21,454 nt of DNA from an uncultured Pelagibacteraceae bacterium. Its GTDB lineage: Bacteria > Pseudomonadota > Alphaproteobacteria > Pelagibacterales > Pelagibacteraceae. Positions 14,530 through 21,454 of this stretch are shown here, in pieces (positions within the stretch are counted from its first letter, which is position 1; every line of letters begins with the position of its first letter). Both the position numbers and the translations under genes were made by a program. The DNA lies in assembly GCA_902608305.1 (NCBI GenBank), contig CACLNK010000012.1:1-21454 (forward strand). Reading direction: 5' to 3'. Under the pieces are notes generated by a model. The model saw nothing but the letters and a program-made list of their open reading frames with translations. It searched no databases and was not told the DNA's origin.

Positions 14530-15986
14530 TGAACGATATAATTTCACAAAATTTGACTGTGCTTATTAAAAATATTAAGGATAAAAAAATTTCATCAGAA
14601 GAAGTAACTAAAAGCTTTATTAAAAAGGCAGAAAAAGCCAAAACTTTAAATTGCTATATAACTGAAGATTTTGATTCAGCAATACAGAAAGCTAAAAAAT
14701 TTGATAGTAAGCCAAATTTTAAATGTAAATTACCTGGAATACCAATAGCAGTTAAAGATTTATTTTGCACAAATGGCGTTAAAACTACCGCAGGAAGTAA
14801 AATATTAAATAATTTCATTCCTACTTATGAGTCAACAGTTACACAAAATCTTTGGAATGAAGGAGGTATTCTTCTTGGAAAATTAAATTGTGATGAGTTC
14901 GCAATGGGTTCATCAAATGAAACTAGTTTTTTTGGAAATGTACAAAGCCCTATTGATAAAAATTTAGTTCCAGGTGGATCTTCAGGGGGTTCAGCATCAG
15001 CTCTCGCATCTAATTTAACTCCAATTACTATTGGTACAGACACAGGTGGATCAATAAGACAACCAGCTTCATTTACTGGCACAGTTGGACTTAAACCTAC
15101 ATATGGAAGTTGTTCAAGATATGGAATTGTTGCTTTTGCTTCATCTCTTGATCAGGCAGGCCCAATGGCAAAAAATGTTAAAGACTGTGCTTTACTTCAT
15201 GAAGTTATCAGTTCTTATGACTCAAAAGATTCTACTTCAATAGATTTTAAAAGAAATAATTATAGCGAACTTTTAACAACCAATATTAAAGGAAAAAAAA
15301 TCGGAATACCAAAAGAATACAGAGTAGATGGTATGCCAATAGAAATAGAAGATTTATGGACCAAAGGTATAGAATATATTAAAGAATGTGGCGCTACTAC
15401 AATGGATATATCTTTGCCACATACAAGTTATGCTTTACCTACTTATTATATAGTTGCTCCAGCAGAAGCGTCTTCCAATCTAGCACGTTATGACGGAGTG
15501 AAATATGGATTTAGATCTGAAGGTGAAAATTTAATTGATATGTATGAAAGAACAAGATCTGAAGGATTTGGCAATGAAGTTAAGAGAAGAATTATGATTG
15601 GAACTTACGTTTTGTCATCAGGATATTATGATGCATATTATTTAAAAGCACAAAAAGTAAGAAAACTTATTAAAAGTGACTTTGATGAAGCTTATAAAAA
15701 AGTAGACGCTATACTAACTCCTTCTACACCTAGTTCTGCATTTAAAATAGGAGAAAAAACCAACGATCCAGTATCTATGTATTTAAATGATATTTTTACA
15801 GTTCCTGTAAATTTAGCTGGTTTACCAGGAATTTCTATTCCAGCAGGATTAGACAAGAAAGGTTATCCGTTAGGATTACAAATAATTGGCAAAGCTTTTG
15901 ATGAACAAAATTTGTTAAATATTGCTCACGCTATGGAAGAAAAAATTAATTTTAAAAATAATATAAAAGAATGGTGGATTAAATGA
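14529..15986 (+). CDS. gatA: Asp/Glu-tRNA amidotransferase subunit A
   Basis: GatA is the amidase subunit that releases ammonia from glutamine and channels it to GatB. The 485-aa protein has the amidase-signature Ser-cis-Ser-Lys triad in order: Lys76 in PIAVKDLF, cis-Ser151 in PGGSSGGSASA, and nucleophile Ser175 in DTGGSIRQPASF. The GTVGLKPTYG stretch follows directly. The C-terminal segment PVNLAGLPGISIPAG is also typical. It starts on the last base of the gatC stop (TAATG) and ends with a four-base overlap with gatB (ATGA), so the three subunits are translationally coupled. Presence of GatCAB implies indirect synthesis of Gln-tRNA and/or Asn-tRNA. Confidence 0.97.
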   Translation: MNDIISQNLTVLIKNIKDKKISSEEVTKSFIKKAEKAKTLNCYITEDFDSAIQKAKKFDSKPNFKCKLPGIPIAVKDLFCTNGVKTTAGSKILNNFIPTYESTVTQNLWNEGGILLGKLNCDEFAMGSSNETSFFGNVQSPIDKNLVPGGSSGGSASALASNLTPITIGTDTGGSIRQPASFTGTVGLKPTYGSCSRYGIVAFASSLDQAGPMAKNVKDCALLHEVISSYDSKDSTSIDFKRNNYSELLTTNIKGKKIGIPKEYRVDGMPIEIEDLWTKGIEYIKECGATTMDISLPHTSYALPTYYIVAPAEASSNLARYDGVKYGFRSEGENLIDMYERTRSEGFGNEVKRRIMIGTYVLSSGYYDAYYLKAQKVRKLIKSDFDEAYKKVDAILTPSTPSSAFKIGEKTNDPVSMYLNDIFTVPVNLAGLPGISIPAGLDKKGYPLGLQIIGKAFDEQNLLNIAHAMEEKINFKNNIKEWWIK

Positions 15987-17446
15987 GCAAAACAACAGGT
16001 GAATATATAATCGCTAGAGAAAAAAATATATATGAAGTGGTGATTGGTTTAGAAGTTCATGCACAAGTATTGTCAAATTCTAAATTATTTTCTTCTTCTC
16101 CAACAAAGTTTGGCGCAGAACCTAATACACAAGTAAGTTTAGTTGATGCTGCTTTACCTGGTATGCTTCCAGTAATAAATGAATATTGTATAAAACAAGC
16201 TGTAAAAACAGGAATAGGATTAAAAGCAAAAATAAATAATAGATCTGTTTTTGATAGGAAAAACTACTTTTATGCTGATCTTCCTCAGGGTTATCAAATC
16301 TCACAATATAAACATCCTATAGTTGGAGAGGGTATTGTAATATTAGATATGCCTTACGGGCAAAGAGAAATAGGCATTGAAAGACTTCATCTAGAACAAG
16401 ATGCAGGAAAGAGTATTCATGACGTAGATCCACAAAGCACATTAGTTGATTTAAACAGATCAGGTATAGCTTTAATGGAAATAGTAAGTAAACCAGATTT
16501 AAGATCTTTAGATGAGGTTAATGCTTATATAAAAAAATTAAGATCTATAATGCGTTATCTAGGAACATGTGATGGTAATATGCAAGAAGGTTCTCTTAGA
16601 GCTGATGTTAATGTTTCAGTTAAAAAAAAAGGTACAAAAAATCTTGGGACTAGATGTGAAATAAAAAATGTTAATTCTATTAAATTTATGCAAATGGCAA
16701 TTAATTATGAAGCTAATAGACAAGTTGACCTAATTGAAGATGGCAAAAAAATAGATCAAGAGACGAGATTATTTGATACAAAGAAGAATGAGACTAGATC
16801 CATGAGGTCAAAAGAAGATGCTCATGATTATAGATATTTTCCAGATCCAGATTTATTACCTTTGGAATTAAAAAATGATTTTATAGAAAAAATAAAGTCT
16901 GAAATTCCAGAATTACCCGATGAAAAAAAGAAAAGATTTATTGATAAATTTAATTTATCTTCATATGAAGCAAATATTCTAGTTTCTGATAAAGAGACAT
17001 CAGAATATTTTGAAAAAGTTATAAAAAACTCTGATGTAAAATTATCAACAAATTGGATTACAGGTGAATTATTTGCTTTATTAAATGAGAATGATCTAGC
17101 AATAACTCAAAGTCCAATTAGCGCGGAAAACCTATCAAAATTGATAAATTTAATTAAGGATGGAATTATATCAGGGAAAATTGCTAAAACTGTATTTGAA
17201 TTAATGGCAAGTGGTGATAAGGACCCACAAAAAATAGTTAAAGAAAAAGGCTTACAACAAGAAAGTAACCCAAAGGCTCTAGAATCGTTAATTGACAAAG
17301 TAATTACTGAAAATCCTGATAAAGTTAAAGAGTATAAATCTGGTAAAGAAAAACTTTTTGGTTTTTTTGTCGGTCAAGTTATGAAAGTTTCTGATGGAAA
17401 AGCAAATCCTAAACTTGTGAACGATATATTAAAGAAAAAACTTTAA
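15983..17446 (+). CDS. gatB: Asp/Glu-tRNA amidotransferase subunit B
   Basis: GatB binds the misacylated tRNA, phosphorylates the acyl carboxylate and completes amidation with ammonia from GatA. The 487-aa protein has the GatB core: VVIGLEVHAQVLSNSKLFSSS near 20-40, NRSVFDRKNYFYADLPQGYQ near 90-110, LHLEQDAGKSIHD, and the DLNRSGIALMEIVSKPD segment. EGSLRADVNVSV and KNVNSIKFM follow, then HDYRYFPDPDLLPL. A helical and YqeY-like C-terminal region (about 340-487) binds tRNA. The first 17 residues before YEVVIGLEVH are a short extension. It overlaps gatA by four bases and is followed after 4 bases by a methyltransferase gene. Confidence 0.97.
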   Translation: MSKTTGEYIIAREKNIYEVVIGLEVHAQVLSNSKLFSSSPTKFGAEPNTQVSLVDAALPGMLPVINEYCIKQAVKTGIGLKAKINNRSVFDRKNYFYADLPQGYQISQYKHPIVGEGIVILDMPYGQREIGIERLHLEQDAGKSIHDVDPQSTLVDLNRSGIALMEIVSKPDLRSLDEVNAYIKKLRSIMRYLGTCDGNMQEGSLRADVNVSVKKKGTKNLGTRCEIKNVNSIKFMQMAINYEANRQVDLIEDGKKIDQETRLFDTKKNETRSMRSKEDAHDYRYFPDPDLLPLELKNDFIEKIKSEIPELPDEKKKRFIDKFNLSSYEANILVSDKETSEYFEKVIKNSDVKLSTNWITGELFALLNENDLAITQSPISAENLSKLINLIKDGIISGKIAKTVFELMASGDKDPQKIVKEKGLQQESNPKALESLIDKVITENPDKVKEYKSGKEKLFGFFVGQVMKVSDGKANPKLVNDILKKKL

Positions 17447-17450
17447 TATT

Positions 17451-18107
17451 ATGGGTAAAAATCTTGAAATTAATTCTGAACTAGAAAAATATATTGAAGA
17501 ATTAAGTTATAATTTGCACCCAATTCAACAAGAAATTATAAAATATAATGACAGTCTTGGAGATATTAAAAGAATGCAAATTTCAGTATCTCAATGTCAT
17601 TTTTTGCATTTAATAACTAGAGTATCAAAAATAAAAAATGTTCTTGAAATAGGAACTTTTACAGGGCTGAGTGCCCTTAGTATCGCTTTAGCTTTGCCAG
17701 ATGATGGTAGCCTTATTGCTTTAGATAAAAATGAATCAACAAATAATGTTGCAATGAATTTTTTCAAAAAAGCTAATCAAGAAATAAAAATTAAAACTAT
17801 TACTAAACCTGCTCTTGAGAGTTTGAATGATTTAAAAAGAAATAATAAAATATTTGATATGGTTTTTATTGATGCAGACAAAGAAAATTATAAAAATTAT
17901 TATGATATTTCACTAGATCTCATAAACAAAGAAGGTTTAATTATTGTAGACAATGTTTTATGGCATGGTGAAGTGGTAGACAAAACAAAAAATGATAGAC
18001 TTACTAATATAATTAGAGATTTTAATTCTTACGTTAAAGATGACAAAAAAACTGAGCAAATAATTTTACCACTTGGTGATGGTTTTACAGTTTGTAGAAA
18101 ATTATAA
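17451..18107 (+). CDS. SAM-dependent O-methyltransferase, caffeoyl-CoA/catechol type
   Basis: The 218-aa protein belongs to the class I methyltransferase group related to caffeoyl-CoA and catechol O-methyltransferases (Methyltransf_3). The SAM-binding glycine loop is VLEIGTFTGLSAL at 64-76. The acidic residue after strand two is in ALDKNES. The divalent-metal site is suggested by DADKENY at 141-147 and by DNVLWHG at 167-173. These bacterial proteins are widespread, but their natural substrates are mostly unknown, so I name no substrate. It lies 4 bases after gatB, and its stop overlaps the trhO start by one base, so it is read as part of the gat-to-MATE transcription unit. Confidence 0.88.
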   Translation: MGKNLEINSELEKYIEELSYNLHPIQQEIIKYNDSLGDIKRMQISVSQCHFLHLITRVSKIKNVLEIGTFTGLSALSIALALPDDGSLIALDKNESTNNVAMNFFKKANQEIKIKTITKPALESLNDLKRNNKIFDMVFIDADKENYKNYYDISLDLINKEGLIIVDNVLWHGEVVDKTKNDRLTNIIRDFNSYVKDDKKTEQIILPLGDGFTVCRKL

Positions 18108-19015
18108 TGTTTAATGTATTTGGATTTTATAAGTTTAAAAAACTTCGATATTTAAAGAAAAAAAAATATTTACTTCAAAAATATTTAATTGAACAAAATA
18201 TACGTGGAACTATTATATTGGCAAAAGAAGGTGTCAATTCAACTATTTCCAGCAAATATACAAATATAAGATTTATTATAAATAAAATTAAGAAAATCCT
18301 TGATATAAACAATTTTGATAGTGAAAATATTTCTAAATGTAAATTTCAACCATTTCATAGAGCAAAAGTAAAAATAAAAAAAGAAATAGTTCCAATGGAT
18401 TTATCTCTTTCTCCAAAAACTAAAAATAACAATAACTATGTTGAGCCTAATAAATGGAATAAATTTATTATTGCTAAAGATACATTAGTTTTAGATTCCA
18501 GAAAACCTTTTGAATATGATGTGGGTACTTTTAAAAAATCTATTAATCCTAAAATTGACAACTTTAGAGAGTTTCCAAAATATCTAAATAAACTTAATAA
18601 AAAAAAATCGATTGCAATGTTTTGTACAGGAGGAATTAGATGTGAAAAAGTATCAGTTTATTTAAAAAAAAAAGGATTTAAAAATGTTTTTCAATTAAAG
18701 GGTGGAATTCTTAATTATTTAAAAAAAGTTAGTAAAAGCAAAAGTTTATGGAAAGGTGAATGTTTTGTTTTTGATAATAGAATTTCTGTCAAACACGGTT
18801 TAATTAAAGGTACATATTCAATGTGTAGTGGATGTAGGAAACCTATTTCACCTAAAGACAAAAAATCTACTAAATATGAAGCAGGAGTTTCTTGTCCAAA
18901 TTGTCACGATAGACTATCTAACTCTCAAAAAGATAGATTTAGGATGAGACAAAAGCAAATAAATCTTGCTAAAAAATCAGGAAAAAAGCATATATTCCAA
19001 AAAGAATTTAACTGA
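18107..19015 (+). CDS. trhO: tRNA uridine-34 5-hydroxylase TrhO (rhodanese-like, YceA family)
   Basis: TrhO hydroxylates the wobble uridine of certain tRNAs, the first step toward cmo5U-type modifications. The 302-aa protein has an N-terminal ferredoxin-like domain (LAKEGVNSTIS at 38-48) and a rhodanese domain at about 125-215. In that domain the loop CTGGIRCE at 173-180 has the catalytic Cys179 and a second Cys173; KGGILNYL follows. The C-terminal part carries four further cysteines (CSGC and CPNC pairs), which may form a metal site. It overlaps the methyltransferase stop by one base (TAATG), and its end carries the ribosome-binding site of the next gene. The older annotation is simply rhodanese-domain protein. 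Confidence 0.92.
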   Translation: MFNVFGFYKFKKLRYLKKKKYLLQKYLIEQNIRGTIILAKEGVNSTISSKYTNIRFIINKIKKILDINNFDSENISKCKFQPFHRAKVKIKKEIVPMDLSLSPKTKNNNNYVEPNKWNKFIIAKDTLVLDSRKPFEYDVGTFKKSINPKIDNFREFPKYLNKLNKKKSIAMFCTGGIRCEKVSVYLKKKGFKNVFQLKGGILNYLKKVSKSKSLWKGECFVFDNRISVKHGLIKGTYSMCSGCRKPISPKDKKSTKYEAGVSCPNCHDRLSNSQKDRFRMRQKQINLAKKSGKKHIFQKEFN

Positions 19016-19018
19016 GGA
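19014..19018 (+). promoter_or_regulatory. Ribosome-binding site selecting a TTG start for the MATE gene
   Basis: GAGGA overlaps the trhO stop and lies 4 bases before TTG 19023-19025, which is in frame with the transporter. This supports TTG 19023 over the upstream ATG at 18966, which lies inside trhO and has no comparable site. Confidence 0.65.
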
Positions 19019-19022
19019 AAAA

Positions 19023-20369
19023 TTGTCAAAATCATTGAACTTAACTAAAGATCCTATTGGTCCACTTTTAAGAAAAATAGCTATACCTGCTAGCGTTGGA
19101 ACTTTATTTCAAACTCTTTTTAATATTGTTGATACATTCTTTGCTGGTAAAATCTCCCCTGAAGCTTTATCAGCTCTTGCAAAATCTTTTCCTATATATT
19201 TTATAATTATAGCTGCTTGCGTAGGTGTTACTGTTGGTGGTACTTCGCTCATAGCAAATAGTATTGGTGAAAAAAATAAAAGGAATGTTTTAATTTATTT
19301 TGGTCAAACAATTATTTTTGGAATTATTTTATCTGTAATTATAACTTTCATTGGCCTTTATTACGCATCAGATATTTTTTTTATGATGGGCTCTACTAAT
19401 GAAGTGGTAAATTTAGGTCTTCAATATACAGATGTTATTTTTTCTGGATCTATAGTTTTTATTTCTGTTGTCGCACTTAATTCATTATTACATGCTGAGG
19501 GTGATACAAAAACATTTAGAAATGTTCTTATCTTAAGTTTTGTTTTAAATATATTTTTAAACCCATTGTTTATATTTGGGTATGGTTTTATACCAGCTAT
19601 GGGCATGATGGGTATAGGTCTAGCAACTATAATATCTCAAATCATTTCTTTTTTTATTTTATTAGCAAAAATTATGAGATCATCATCGTTAAAAGGAATT
19701 TCTATAAATAATTTTATTCCGAATTCATTTTATTTATCTAAAATATTTTTTCAATCTGCACCGATTTCAGCAGCACTATTCATGATATCCATAGGCAATT
19801 TAATTATACTTTGGTACATTTCAATATTTGGTGAGTTTGCTACTGCTGGTTATGGTTCAGCAACACGTTTTGAACAAATACTTTTATTGCCAGTGCTAGG
19901 TTTAAACACTGCTATAATATCAATAGTAGCACAAAATTTTGGAGCAAAGCAATTTTCAAGAGTCAAGGAATCTTATTTTTATGCAATTTTTTATGGATTT
20001 ACCATTATGATTGTAGCTGGAATTATCATTTTTTTAAGTGCTGATAAAATTGTAAGTATTTTTACTAATAATACAGTTGTTATAAATTATGGTACAACTT
20101 ATCTAAAAATTTCTGCTTTAATATTTCCAGCATTTCCAATTTATTTTATAAGCAATGGTTTTTTTATGGCTATTAAGAAATCTCATTATTCTATGTTTTT
20201 AAACATCATTAGAAATGTTTTACTACCAATTCCAACTATATATTTTGCAAATTTTTTCGGAGGTACATTTGAGACATTCTTTTGGAATTATTGTATATTC
20301 AATTGGATTTTTATGATTTCTTTACTGCTTTTTGTAACTTTTTATATAAAGAGATACTTACAATCTTAA
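19023..20369 (+). CDS. MATE-family efflux transporter (DinF/NorM-like)
   Basis: This is a multidrug and toxic-compound extrusion family membrane protein that probably exports small cationic or amphipathic compounds using an ion gradient; the substrate cannot be told. The chosen TTG start gives 448 aa beginning SKSLNLTKDPIGPLLRKIAIPA, the usual family opening. PASVGTLFQTLFNIVDTFFAGK is the first-helix signature, and about twelve hydrophobic segments follow. The second half has the matching AGYGSATRFEQILLLPVLGLNTA repeat. A longer start at 18966 would overlap trhO by 50 bases with a polar, unfamily-like leader. It is the last gene of the plus-strand run, and its end overlaps soxG on the other strand by 12 bases. 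Confidence 0.92.
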   Translation: MSKSLNLTKDPIGPLLRKIAIPASVGTLFQTLFNIVDTFFAGKISPEALSALAKSFPIYFIIIAACVGVTVGGTSLIANSIGEKNKRNVLIYFGQTIIFGIILSVIITFIGLYYASDIFFMMGSTNEVVNLGLQYTDVIFSGSIVFISVVALNSLLHAEGDTKTFRNVLILSFVLNIFLNPLFIFGYGFIPAMGMMGIGLATIISQIISFFILLAKIMRSSSLKGISINNFIPNSFYLSKIFFQSAPISAALFMISIGNLIILWYISIFGEFATAGYGSATRFEQILLLPVLGLNTAIISIVAQNFGAKQFSRVKESYFYAIFYGFTIMIVAGIIIFLSADKIVSIFTNNTVVINYGTTYLKISALIFPAFPIYFISNGFFMAIKKSHYSMFLNIIRNVLLPIPTIYFANFFGGTFETFFWNYCIFNWIFMISLLLFVTFYIKRYLQS

Positions 20370-20921
20370 AGCACAGTCATTTATCCAAGACCATAAATGC
20401 TCAGAAAAAGATCTTCTAACAAATAAATTTACATTATTAGTGCCTTTATGATGAATTATTACATCGATATGATTTAAAATCGTTTGAGTTGTAGATCCTT
20501 TCTTTTCTTTGAATTTATTAAAATTAAAAGGACTTCCAAATGAAAAAAGATCAAATATTTTTGTACCATTTAAATTAATCATAACAAATTGATCTGTCAC
20601 ATTAGTAATTGAGCCAAAGTTTTTTTTATAAATATTGTTATGTAAAATATCTTCTACTTCATAATTATTATTATCTTTTTCAGTAATATTATTTGAAAAA
20701 ATCATCCATTCGTCTGGACTTAACCACATGGCGGTTAATTTTTCACTTGAAGATGACGTATTAGCTTCAGTTGGTAAAATCATATTTAATGTTTTTCCAA
20801 CAGTAGACAAAAATTCTCTTTTTTTACCTCTTAAGTTTAATTTCATTATGGGAGCAATCTCTTTAATAATTAGATTGTCATAATTTTTATTTTGCTTGAT
20901 AGGTGAAGTGTAATTAAGCAT
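20358..20921 (-). CDS. soxG: Heterotetrameric sarcosine oxidase, gamma subunit
   Basis: SoxG is a small subunit of heterotetrameric sarcosine oxidase, which demethylates sarcosine to glycine with transfer of the one-carbon unit to tetrahydrofolate. The 187-aa product matches the family's GcvT-like fold by MWLSPDEWMIF near residues 65-75, ITNVTDQFVMINLNG around 105-120, LFSFGSPFNF, and the closing LFVRRSFSEHLWSWI. It starts inside the soxA stop region with an 8-base overlap (ATGCTTAA), the standard order soxA-soxG. AAGGAG lies 13 bases before its ATG, a rather long spacing. The gene is convergent with the MATE transporter. Confidence 0.9.
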   Translation of the reverse strand: MLNYTSPIKQNKNYDNLIIKEIAPIMKLNLRGKKREFLSTVGKTLNMILPTEANTSSSSEKLTAMWLSPDEWMIFSNNITEKDNNNYEVEDILHNNIYKKNFGSITNVTDQFVMINLNGTKIFDLFSFGSPFNFNKFKEKKGSTTQTILNHIDVIIHHKGTNNVNLFVRRSFSEHLWSWINDCALRL

Positions 20922-21454
20922 TTAATCTTTTATTCTCCTTATCAAAAAAAACCGAATCTGTAACAGTGACATTTATTATTTTGCTCTTCATAGGAACAAA
21001 TAATTTTTGTCCTAGCATTTGTTTTCCACTTCTAACTACAGCTAGAGCAATTGATTTATTTAAGTTAGGACTAAAGTAACTTGATGTAACATGACCAAGC
21101 ATTTCTATAGGTTTTTTACTAATTTCAGATACTATTTGTGCTCCTTCTTCTAAAACTTCCTTTGGATTTTCAGTAATTAAACCAACTAATTGTTTACGAT
21201 CTTCTCTAGTTGTGTCTGATCTATATAAAGATCTTTTACCAATAAAATCATATTTTTTCTTACTAACAATCCAGTTCATTTGAAGGTCAATAGGAGTCAT
21301 TGTTCCATCAGTATCTTGTCCAGTAATAATAAAACCTTTTTCAGCTCTTAATAAATGCATAGCTTCTGTTCCATAAGGAGTAATATTAAATTCTTTTCCA
21401 GCCTCCATACATTTTTCCCAAACTGATTTAGCATAATTAGCTTGAATATTTATT
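20914..21454 (-). CDS. soxA: Heterotetrameric sarcosine oxidase, alpha subunit, C-terminal part (runs off window)
   Basis: Only the last 180 residues or so are in the window; the frame is open to base 21454 and the true start lies beyond. The visible part is the GcvT-like tetrahydrofolate-binding region. It includes VWEKCMEAGKEFNITPYGT, EAMHLLRAEKGFIITGQDTD, and the later VGLITENPKEVLEEGAQIV and GHVTSSYFSPNLNKSIALAVV. The Met at 21408 is internal, because the family sequence continues upstream of it (NIQANYAKSVWEKC). In SAR11-like bacteria this oxidase works in glycine betaine and dimethylglycine breakdown (established for the group; assignment here is inference). soxB and soxD would be expected just outside the window. 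Confidence 0.93.
   Translation of the reverse strand, partial: INIQANYAKSVWEKCMEAGKEFNITPYGTEAMHLLRAEKGFIITGQDTDGTMTPIDLQMNWIVSKKKYDFIGKRSLYRSDTTREDRKQLVGLITENPKEVLEEGAQIVSEISKKPIEMLGHVTSSYFSPNLNKSIALAVVRSGKQMLGQKLFVPMKSKIINVTVTDSVFFDKENKRLNA

Overview
The window comes from a streamlined, very AT-rich alphaproteobacterium, most likely a SAR11-type (Pelagibacterales) or similar free-living marine lineage. The base composition is strongly A/T by eye (not computed). Codons and residues are biased to Lys/Asn/Ile, intergenic gaps are mostly 0-60 bp, and genes often overlap by 1-29 bp. The gene order (rpoA-rplQ-rluC; ruvX-pyrB-pyrC-plsY-topA opposite gatCAB; soxA-soxG) fits alphaproteobacteria. This assignment is inferred from protein flavour and gene order, not from a database search. 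No tRNA, rRNA, CRISPR array, insertion sequence or phage gene was recognised.

Layout. 1-383 (minus): the first 13 codons of rpsK and an rpsM that lacks its N-terminus, pointing away from rpoA. This contradicts the universal order rpsM-rpsK-rpoA-rplQ and looks like a chimeric or inverted junction at about 378-391. 403-2808 (plus): rpoA, rplQ, then a RluC-type pseudouridine synthase broken by a one-base deficit in an A7 run. 2780-3409 (minus): lipB. 3472-4851 (plus): mgtE. 4852-5664 (minus): panC. 5700-7813 (plus): galU-ugd, a two-gene UDP-glucuronate pathway. 7815-14191 (minus): a compact series read in the order ruvX, pyrB, pyrC-like, plsY, topA, ridA-like. 14242-20369 (plus): gatC-gatA-gatB, an O-methyltransferase, trhO and a MATE transporter, all tightly spaced. 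20358-21454 (minus): soxG and the C-terminal part of soxA, which runs off the window.

Together these are mainly housekeeping genes: transcription (alpha subunit), ribosome (L17, S13, S11), rRNA and tRNA modification, tRNA-dependent amidation (GatCAB), pyrimidine synthesis (ATCase with a probably non-catalytic dihydroorotase partner), phospholipid synthesis (PlsY), lipoylation (LipB), coenzyme A precursor synthesis (PanC), Mg2+ uptake (MgtE), DNA topology (TopA), and sarcosine oxidation as part of methylated-amine catabolism. I saw no clear undescribed system. The points most worth checking are the rpsM/rpoA junction, the rluC frameshift, the lost metal-binding histidines in the PyrC homologue, the RidA homologue without its usual arginine, and a perfect 9-bp inverted repeat ending one base before the gatC start codon.
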